Shown one piece after another: positions 16,307 to 21,500 of a DNA stretch of 21,500 nucleotides; position 1 is the first letter of the stretch, and the number at the start of each line of letters is the position of its first letter. The notes under the pieces were generated by a model. That model did no database searches, had not been told where the DNA came from, and worked only from the letters and a program-made list of their open reading frames with translations. Source of the DNA: CAYGWP01 sp964353455 (GTDB taxonomy: Bacteria > Planctomycetota > Phycisphaerae > FEN-1346); contig CAYGWP010000444.1 in the NCBI GenBank assembly GCA_964353455.1, positions 1 through 21,500 on the forward strand, given 5' to 3'. The position numbers were made by a program, and so were the translations under genes.

Positions 16307-17686
16307 TCACAGCGTTTCCGGCCTGCGCGGCACGTCGCCGAAGGCATCATGCACCTGCTGGTCGAGTTCCTCGTCGCTGATGGCCGTGACGCGGCCGTCC
16401 TCGTACTCGTGCGTGATCCAGTCGTTGACGCGGCGGACCCGCGGGTCGTCCTTCGCGAGTTCCTGCGGGAACTCGTAGCGGTCCTGTATCCACGCCACCA
16501 CGCCGGCGACGCCGCTCTTATCGGTCAGGCCGATCCGGAGCGGGCGCTTCAGGAGCCGCAGCGTGTCGAATGGGTTGTAGATTTCTTCATTCTTCAGGAG
16601 CCCGTCGGCGTGGATGCCCGCGCGCGTGGTGTTAAAGTCGCGGCCCACGAGCGGGTACAGCGGCGGAATGTCGTAGCCGATCTCCTTGCGGTAGTAGTCG
16701 GCCATCTCGGTGATGACCGAGTAATCGACCCCCTCCGTCTCGCCCCACATCATGGCATGCTCGACCACGAGGCCCTCGATGGGGGGGTTGCCGGTCCGCT
16801 CGCCGATCGAAAGGAGGGTGCCGTTCGCCGCGCAGCACCCGTGCAGCCAGGCCGTGGTCGCGTTCACGAGGACCTTGTGGAAATCGTTGTGGCCGTGCCA
16901 CTCCAGCCACTCGGGCGGAACGCCCGCCTGGCGGCGGAGGCAATAGATGATCTTGGCGACGGAGCGCGGCAGTTGGGCGCCCACGTACGGCACGCCGTAG
17001 CCGAGTGTGTCGCATGCCCGGATCTTGACGGGCGTCTCGTACTGCTCCGCCAGTTTCATCAGGTCCGCCGCGAACGGAATGACGAACCCCTCGAAGTCGG
17101 CACGCGTGATGTCCTCGAAGTGGCAGCGAGGAGTGATGCCCTCGTCCAGCGCCGCCTTCACGATGTCCAGGTATATCTCCAGGGCCTGTTTCCGAGACCG
17201 CCGCAACTTCAGAAATATGTGGTAGTCGGAGCACGAGACCAGGATGCCGGTCTCCTTGAGGCCCATCTCCTTGACGATGTGGAAGTCGCTCTTGACGGCC
17301 CGGATCCAGCCCGTGACCTTCGGGAAGTCGTAGCCCAGGTCGCGGCACTTTTCCACGGCCTCGCGGTCCCTCTTGGAGTAGAGGAAGAACTCGCTCTGGC
17401 GAATGAGGCCCCGCGGCCCGCTCAGGCGGTGCAGGAACTTGAAGAGGTCAACCGTCTGCTTCACCGAGTATGGCGGGCGGGCCTGCTGCCCGTCGCGGAA
17501 CGTCGTGTCGGTGATCCAGGTGTCCTCGGGGATGAACGTCGGCACCCTCTCGTGCGTGAACGGGATCTTCGGGAACTGGTTGTAGGGGAAGATCTCCCGG
17601 TACAGGTTCGGCTCCCCGACGTCCTCCAGTTTCGGCGCCTTGAGGTCCGTGTAAAACGATTGCGTGTTCTTATCGTAGTAAAGCAC
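16307..17686 (-). CDS. DRE-TIM metallolyase (IPMS/homocitrate synthase superfamily), possible Re-citrate synthase
   Basis: The GTG at 17686 was chosen because AAAGGAG lies seven bases upstream (17694-17700) and the predicted transcript start is near 17746; an in-frame ATG at 17743 would leave almost no leader. The 459-residue product has the superfamily's metal and catalytic motifs: DTTFRDGQQ (Arg64, Asp65), HFED near 189-192, and HGHND (His264, His266), followed by NGTLLSIGERTGNPPIEG. The family condenses acetyl-CoA with a 2-oxo acid. It lacks the C-terminal leucine-binding regulatory domain of LeuA, ending after a short region. The N-terminal extension before the barrel (YYDKNTQSFYTDLK, then EIFPYNQFPKIPF) and the ARPPYS after the catalytic Arg resemble a divergent branch that, from memory, includes Re-citrate synthase. 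Homocitrate, citramalate or isopropylmalate synthesis cannot be excluded. No leu genes are adjacent. Confidence 0.88.
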   Translation of the reverse strand: MLYYDKNTQSFYTDLKAPKLEDVGEPNLYREIFPYNQFPKIPFTHERVPTFIPEDTWITDTTFRDGQQARPPYSVKQTVDLFKFLHRLSGPRGLIRQSEFFLYSKRDREAVEKCRDLGYDFPKVTGWIRAVKSDFHIVKEMGLKETGILVSCSDYHIFLKLRRSRKQALEIYLDIVKAALDEGITPRCHFEDITRADFEGFVIPFAADLMKLAEQYETPVKIRACDTLGYGVPYVGAQLPRSVAKIIYCLRRQAGVPPEWLEWHGHNDFHKVLVNATTAWLHGCCAANGTLLSIGERTGNPPIEGLVVEHAMMWGETEGVDYSVITEMADYYRKEIGYDIPPLYPLVGRDFNTTRAGIHADGLLKNEEIYNPFDTLRLLKRPLRIGLTDKSGVAGVVAWIQDRYEFPQELAKDDPRVRRVNDWITHEYEDGRVTAISDEELDQQVHDAFGDVPRRPETL

Positions 17687-17693
17687 CAGGCTG

Positions 17694-17700
17694 CTCCTTT
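17694..17700 (-). promoter_or_regulatory. Strong ribosome-binding site AAAGGAG for the DRE-TIM gene
   Basis: CTCCTTT on the plus strand reads AAAGGAG on the minus strand, seven bases before the GTG at 17686. It decides the start codon against the longer reading beginning at 17743. Confidence 0.8.
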
Positions 17701-17752
17701 CCGGCCGTTGGGCCCCTCTATGCGATGCGGCAGGACGGCTCAAAAGTGCCTT

Positions 17753-17780
17753 ATTATAGGCCCGCCGGGCCGACCGTCAA
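17753..17780 (-). promoter_or_regulatory. Strong sigma-70-type promoter for the DRE-TIM gene
   Basis: On the minus strand TTGACG (17780-17775) and a perfect TATAAT (17758-17753) are 16 bases apart, 11 of 12 consensus positions in very GC-rich DNA. Transcription should start near 17746, giving a leader of about 60 bases before GTG 17686. This is the best promoter match in the window and suggests independent, fairly high expression. Confidence 0.75.
17759..17771. promoter_or_regulatory. 13-bp perfect dyad in the promoter spacer, possible operator
   Basis: GGCCCG (17759-17764) and CGGGCC (17766-17771) form a perfect inverted repeat around one base. It abuts the -10 box and fills most of the spacer of the promoter at 17753-17780. 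A repressor or a MerR-like activator could bind there; GC-rich chance palindromes are also possible. Confidence 0.35.
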
Positions 17781-17838
17781 TATGCGCTGTCATTGGCTTC
17801 GAGGCACGGCGCATCGGGGCGCAGGCCGCCCGCCCGCG

Positions 17839-20379
17839 CTACCGAACGTCAATGACAAACTTCTGTGTCGCCGTGCCGACCCGGTCGGTGTTCGTTGAAA
17901 CCACCTTCTCGTTGCCCCAGGCGAGGGTCTTTTCGTCCAGGTTCCGCACCTGGCGGTTGATTGTCACGGCGATCTCCACCTCCGCCTTGCCCGGCGCATC
18001 CGGCGTGCCGGACAGCAGGCCCGTGGCCTCGTCGACCCTGAGCCATGCCGGCCCGCGCTGAAGCGAGAACGTGGGCTTCTCGATGTCGAAGTAGCCGTTG
18101 ACCTGCTGTGTCCCTTTCATGCGCGCGGTAAGTGTGCCGAGCGACCGGTTAGCGAGCACCTGGTAGCGGTACTCGGCGCCGACCTTGGCCGTCACGACGG
18201 GACTGCTGAAGATAACCGGCCGCGGGCCGGTTGCGTAATCCGACGGGCCGCTGCGCTTGCCCCGGTCGTCCATCGCCACGACGCGATAGTAGGTCTTGTT
18301 GGCGGCTGGCAGGTCCACCCGGCCGCCAATGACGGCCAGTTCCGGGCCTTGAGTCTCGGCGATGAAGTTGGCGGGGAACCACGGGTTCCACGCCGCCATC
18401 TCGTCCTTCGTGACGCCCAGAACGCTCTGGAACCGCTCGTCGGCCACAGTGAAGCCCTTTTCGTCGCTGCCGTAAACGCGGTACTTGGCGGGCCGCCGGC
18501 CGACCGGATTGGCCTTCCAGCGAAGAATCCCCGCGCCCCGGGCCTCGTCGAACTCGACCTTGACGTCCAGCGGATACGCCGGGCCGCGCGGCGTGAAGGT
18601 CCATGTCTTGCTCCAGGGTCCCCACACGCCCTTGTCGTCCATCGCCCGGACCCGCCAGCAATATCGCCGGTCGGGGGTCAGGAGGCCCGGCTGAAGCAGG
18701 GTGTATTGGTTCTTTGCGGCGATCTTCTCCTTGGCGGCGTCCTTGTCCTTCTGCCTGGTCACATCGGCTGTCCGGGATATGAGTTTGTAGAAGGACATTG
18801 AGAGGGGCCACCTCATGTCGGCGCGGGCCGAGAGTTCGAAGTGGTAGTCGGCGATCGCATCGCCGTCCGCGTCGTTGGCGGCGGCCCATCGGAAGACGAT
18901 GTCGGTGCCGTCGGCGTCGCCGCCGTCGGGCGGGTAGAGCGGGGCCGTCGGCGCCGCCGGCGGCCTGGAGGCCGACCGCTCCACCCAGTTGTGCGTGATG
19001 CGCACCTTGCGCTCTCCGGCGGACTGATCGGAATATGTGAACACGTTCTCGCCCACGGCCATCTCGGGCATCGCGAACGGGGCCATCTGCACGTCGTTGA
19101 TGATTGCCAGGCGGCGGAGGCGGGCGGCGCCTTCCAACTCGCACCTAAGCCAGTACTCGTACCGGGCCGGGCCGACGATCTGGAAGCACTTCGACAGGTC
19201 GTCATTGACGGCCTCCCACGCCTTGCCGTCGGCCGAGAAGGAGAACCTGGCATCCGTCCCCTCGGCCCTGATCCGGCCTCCCACGAAGACGTAAGGGCTT
19301 CGCATCGACCAGACGATCGTGCCCTTCCTGCCTTCCTGCGCGGCCAGACCGTCGGGGCCCGAGGCGATGTTCTCCGCAGTCCGGGCGCCCTTGCGCCAGG
19401 CTTCGCCGGAGAGGGCGGGGCAGTATTCCCACAATCCGTTATATATCACAGACTTGTATGTTGGCGACGTCATCAGCGCGCCGTGATACTTGACCGGATC
19501 GGCCTGCCCCCATCGCCACGTTATGGCCTCGCCGGGTCGCAGGACCATGTTCATCGTCGTGTCGCCTTTGCCGCCGCGCTCGCCCGCGACGGCCCCCTCG
19601 AAGAAGTACATCGCGGGCATTTCCTGCTCGCTCCACCAGGCGTCCTGGAAGAGGATTCCCTTGGAGTGGGTCCGCTTCACGAGGTCGTGGTCGCGCACGA
19701 TGTCCTGTTCGCCGGCAACGGTCTCGTTGTCCCTGAGGAGATAGACAGAGTGCATGTCGCCGTCGTAGAAGTGCCAGGCGCCGTCGTGGAACGCCTGCGA
19801 GATGCAGTGCCCCAGGGCGCGCGCCGGCGCGGCCTTCAGGCCGGCCTTGCGCCACAGCGTGGCCAGGCAGATGGAATCATTCCCGCAAGTGTTATATCCG
19901 TATATGTTGAAGACCTTCACGGGGTCGCCGAGTTCCTTGTTGTCTCCGGGCGAGTGGTGGCGGTGCCGGATTTCCTGGAACCACAGCGCGAAGGCCTTCT
20001 CGGCGTCGGTCATGTCCGGCGTGACGGCCGAGGCGCCGATCTCATCGACGCTGCGGAAATTGTTCCGCCCGTTCGAGAGCCACGGATTCACGAGGTCGGT
20101 CTCGCCCACGTTCTCCATCCGGACCGACCGGTTCGATTCCCAGGTCTGGATGTACGCCCCTTCCCGCGCAATCCCGCACCCCATCGGCGAGCGGCAGTTC
20201 CGGCCGTCCATCGTGCCGCCCTGAACGACCTTGTACTTGTACTCTCTCTGGATGACCGTCTCGACGTGCGACTTCTCCGCGTCTCCGGGCCGAATGTCGG
20301 TCGAGACGGGTTTCCACGTGCCGTCCGGGCCGGTTGCCAACGCGCAAATCATCGACACAAGGAGAACAGAGTTATGCAT
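17839..20379 (-). CDS. Secreted transglutaminase-like protein with FN3 and Ig-like modules
   Basis: The ATG at 20379 has GAGGGG five bases upstream and starts a short signal peptide (MHNSVLLVSMICALATG); the frame is open upstream but that part looks unlike protein. The 846-residue product has a transglutaminase-like core: NTCGNDSICLATLWRKAG with Cys165, GHCISQAFHDGAWHFYDGD with His191 and Asp206, which fits the Cys-His-Asp triad order and spacing. A beta-rich region follows (about 300-470, MRSPYVFVGGRI, FSFSADGKAWE). Then come fibronectin III-like modules (about 478-600 with YCWRVRAMDDKGVWGPWS, and about 603-720). The C-terminus is a putative Ig/cadherin-like module (PAWLRVDEATGLLSGTPDAPG). 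Such proteins may be cysteine proteases, peptide-glycan amidases or cross-linkers outside the cell; I cannot say which. It is flanked by gaps of about 150 and 260 bp, so it is probably a single transcription unit. Confidence 0.82.
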   Translation of the reverse strand: MHNSVLLVSMICALATGPDGTWKPVSTDIRPGDAEKSHVETVIQREYKYKVVQGGTMDGRNCRSPMGCGIAREGAYIQTWESNRSVRMENVGETDLVNPWLSNGRNNFRSVDEIGASAVTPDMTDAEKAFALWFQEIRHRHHSPGDNKELGDPVKVFNIYGYNTCGNDSICLATLWRKAGLKAAPARALGHCISQAFHDGAWHFYDGDMHSVYLLRDNETVAGEQDIVRDHDLVKRTHSKGILFQDAWWSEQEMPAMYFFEGAVAGERGGKGDTTMNMVLRPGEAITWRWGQADPVKYHGALMTSPTYKSVIYNGLWEYCPALSGEAWRKGARTAENIASGPDGLAAQEGRKGTIVWSMRSPYVFVGGRIRAEGTDARFSFSADGKAWEAVNDDLSKCFQIVGPARYEYWLRCELEGAARLRRLAIINDVQMAPFAMPEMAVGENVFTYSDQSAGERKVRITHNWVERSASRPPAAPTAPLYPPDGGDADGTDIVFRWAAANDADGDAIADYHFELSARADMRWPLSMSFYKLISRTADVTRQKDKDAAKEKIAAKNQYTLLQPGLLTPDRRYCWRVRAMDDKGVWGPWSKTWTFTPRGPAYPLDVKVEFDEARGAGILRWKANPVGRRPAKYRVYGSDEKGFTVADERFQSVLGVTKDEMAAWNPWFPANFIAETQGPELAVIGGRVDLPAANKTYYRVVAMDDRGKRSGPSDYATGPRPVIFSSPVVTAKVGAEYRYQVLANRSLGTLTARMKGTQQVNGYFDIEKPTFSLQRGPAWLRVDEATGLLSGTPDAPGKAEVEIAVTINRQVRNLDEKTLAWGNEKVVSTNTDRVGTATQKFVIDVR

Positions 20380-20639
20380 TGCCGCCCCTCGCGCCTTGCC
20401 CGCACCGCTCCGCGGGGCAATCCCTGCGCCGAGTGCCTTCGGCGATGCCAGCGGGGCGCAAATCGTCTCCAGCACCGAGCGCTTTCCCAAGGGTCATGCC
20501 GTCGCCGACAAGACGATTCCGCCTGAGAATCACCGCGCCCTTGGCGAACGGATCCCGGGCGGCCCTTCTCCTGGGCGAGCGCCGAACGTCCGAAGCCGTG
20601 ATTCGTATTGAATCTTGCTGTTTCCCTGCGGTTGGCCGT
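20380..20639. other. Intergenic region between two minus-strand genes, nothing clear
   Basis: This 260-bp gap should hold the end of the isomerase transcript and the promoter of the transglutaminase-like gene. I found no consensus-like promoter, no strong hairpin with a T-run and no credible small gene. The GAGGGG ribosome site at 20385-20390 is the only element I can support. Confidence 0.5.
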
Positions 20640-21428
20640 TTACTTGAGGCCCAGCCGCTTGAGGTTCTTGAAACTTATCTCGATACTCTTAAAGGGATCG
20701 TTCGTGACCGGGCACTGGTCCTGCTCGACTATGTAGGTCTTTACGCCGGCCGACTTGCATGCCTTCAGGACCGCGGGCATGTTGAGGTTGCCCTCGCCGA
20801 CCTCGGTCCAGGCGGGCTCGTTCGCAAGGATCATCCAGTCCTTAAGGTGGACCTGGTCCATGCGTCCTTTCATGCGTGCGCACCATGCGGCCGGGTCGCC
20901 GCCGCCGCGCGCCACCCATGCCACGTCGATCTCGGCCTGGACGTAGCGGGGGCTGCTTTCGGCGTAGAAGATGTCGAGGCCGGTCCGCCCGCCGAACCTG
21001 TGGAACTCGAAGTGGTGGTTGTGGTACTGAAGGGTGATCCCTTCCCTGGCGAGGGCCTGGCCGAACTTATTGAACTCCTTGGCCCGCGCCTTCCAGGCGG
21101 CGCCGTCGGGGCGGTCCTCGGCCGCAAGATATGGAATGGCGCAGTACGGGCAGCCCCAGGCCTTAAGTCTCGCGATGACGCCCCCCAGGTCCTCGCGGAA
21201 CATCTGGATCGCCAGGTGGCTGCCGATGATCCGGAGGTCGGCGTTGGCCACCATCTCGGCGAGGTCGGCCGGCGGCACCTGCATCAGGCCGCTGCCCGAT
21301 ATCTGCACGTTCTGGTACCCGATCTTGCGGACCCGCGTCAGCGTCCGTACGATGTCCTCCGGCGAGTTGCAGAAATCGCGCAGGGTGAACAGGGTGACCG
21401 CAAGTTGAGATTTGGCCTTCGCTGCCAT
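20640..21428 (-). CDS. Sugar phosphate isomerase/epimerase (xylose isomerase-like TIM barrel)
   Basis: The ATG at 21428 has AAAGGAG six bases upstream, which rejects the longer reading from 21485 that would begin inside the palindrome. The 262-residue product is a complete single-domain TIM barrel of the AP-endonuclease-2/xylose isomerase superfamily. It shows VRKIGYQNVQISGSG near 33-47, YHNHHFEF at 135-142, AEIDVAWV at 165-172, VHLKDW at 193-198 and YIVEQDQ at 232-238. The acidic and His residues in these motifs usually bind a divalent metal. Members isomerise, epimerise or dehydrate sugars, inositols and their oxidised forms; the exact substrate is not evident. There is no signal peptide, so it is cytoplasmic. 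It likely acts in sugar catabolism, in keeping with the nearby glycosidases, though it is a separate unit. Confidence 0.9.
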   Translation of the reverse strand: MAAKAKSQLAVTLFTLRDFCNSPEDIVRTLTRVRKIGYQNVQISGSGLMQVPPADLAEMVANADLRIIGSHLAIQMFREDLGGVIARLKAWGCPYCAIPYLAAEDRPDGAAWKARAKEFNKFGQALAREGITLQYHNHHFEFHRFGGRTGLDIFYAESSPRYVQAEIDVAWVARGGGDPAAWCARMKGRMDQVHLKDWMILANEPAWTEVGEGNLNMPAVLKACKSAGVKTYIVEQDQCPVTNDPFKSIEISFKNLKRLGLK

Positions 21429-21434
21429 TATCGG

Positions 21435-21441
21435 CTCCTTT
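21435..21441 (-). promoter_or_regulatory. Ribosome-binding site AAAGGAG for the isomerase gene
   Basis: CTCCTTT on the plus strand reads AAAGGAG on the minus strand, six bases before the ATG at 21428. It is the same seven-base site as at 17694-17700 and fixes the start. Confidence 0.8.
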
Positions 21442-21453
21442 GCAGGTTCGCTT

Positions 21454-21500
21454 GCACAGCCGGGGGCGGCTGTGCCACGTGGCACAGCCGCCCCCGGCTG
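21454..21500. repeat. Perfect 44-bp palindrome with nested hairpins at the window end
   Basis: Bases 21457-21478 are the exact reverse complement of 21479-21500, with no central loop (centre CCACGTGG). Within the left half, GCACAGCCG (21454-21462) and CGGCTGTGC (21467-21475) also form a 9-bp hairpin with a GGGG loop. The right half shows the mirror hairpin, cut by the window edge. It lies just upstream of the isomerase gene. It may be two opposed copies of a palindromic repeat, a terminator pair for genes reading toward each other, or a regulator site. Confidence 0.8.

Noticed and set aside
16238..18061. A 607-codon plus-strand frame across the DRE-TIM gene and its promoter
   Set aside because: It runs through a strong minus-strand promoter and into a second gene's 3' end, with no signal or domain in its product.
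18841..20526. A 561-codon plus-strand frame opposite the transglutaminase-like gene
   Set aside because: The product lacks recognisable domains, and the minus strand carries conserved catalytic motifs over the same bases.

Overview
The window is GC-rich bacterial DNA (roughly two thirds G+C), densely packed with genes on both strands, with Shine-Dalgarno sites of the AAAGGAG or GAGGGG type and several GTG starts. The gene content is what I would expect from a heterotrophic member of the Planctomycetota (Phycisphaerae-like), often known only from metagenomes: GH172/DUF2961 and GH9 glycosidases, large secreted multidomain proteins, long ankyrin lipoproteins, an SxtJ/DUF5989 pair and a SGNH-TPR protein. 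The phylum is an inference; there is no rRNA or other phylogenetic marker here.

Region 1 (1-6785, + strand) is a carbohydrate-degradation operon. A GH172/DUF2961 protein cut by the window edge overlaps by ATGA a secreted GH9 enzyme with CelD_N, GH9, PKD and LamG-like modules. It is followed 12 bp later by a secreted TIM-barrel glycosidase-like protein I cannot place in a named family. Both secreted genes carry inside their coding sequence a copy of the same 41-bp palindromic element, read in different frames and showing a paired base change in its hairpin.

Region 2 (6829-9401, + strand) is a conserved-looking trio: a NodU/CmcH/TobZ-type O-carbamoyltransferase, an SxtJ-family membrane protein and a small DUF5989 membrane protein, equivalent to sxtI-sxtJ-sxtK of saxitoxin clusters but with no toxin genes around. 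A convergent SGNH hydrolase with TPRs (9445-11292, - strand) follows.

Region 3 (11427-16192, + strand) holds two adjacent, overlapping genes for ankyrin lipoproteins with about 18 and 26 repeats. They align repeat by repeat, including an odd insertion in the same repeat, so they look like a tandem duplication with later growth at both ends. Tandem 25-bp palindromic repeats and a terminator-like hairpin follow.

Region 4 (16307-21428, - strand) has three separately spaced genes: a DRE-TIM metallolyase (possible Re-citrate synthase or another 2-isopropylmalate synthase relative) behind a strong sigma-70-type promoter with a dyad in its spacer; a large secreted transglutaminase-like protein with FN3 and Ig-like modules; and a sugar phosphate isomerase/epimerase. 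The window ends in a perfect 44-bp palindrome.

The strongest candidates for something undescribed are the protein-embedded palindromic elements and related hairpin families, the carbamoyltransferase-SxtJ-DUF5989 cassette attached to a glycosidase operon, the ankyrin lipoprotein pair, and the unclassified glycosidase-like protein.
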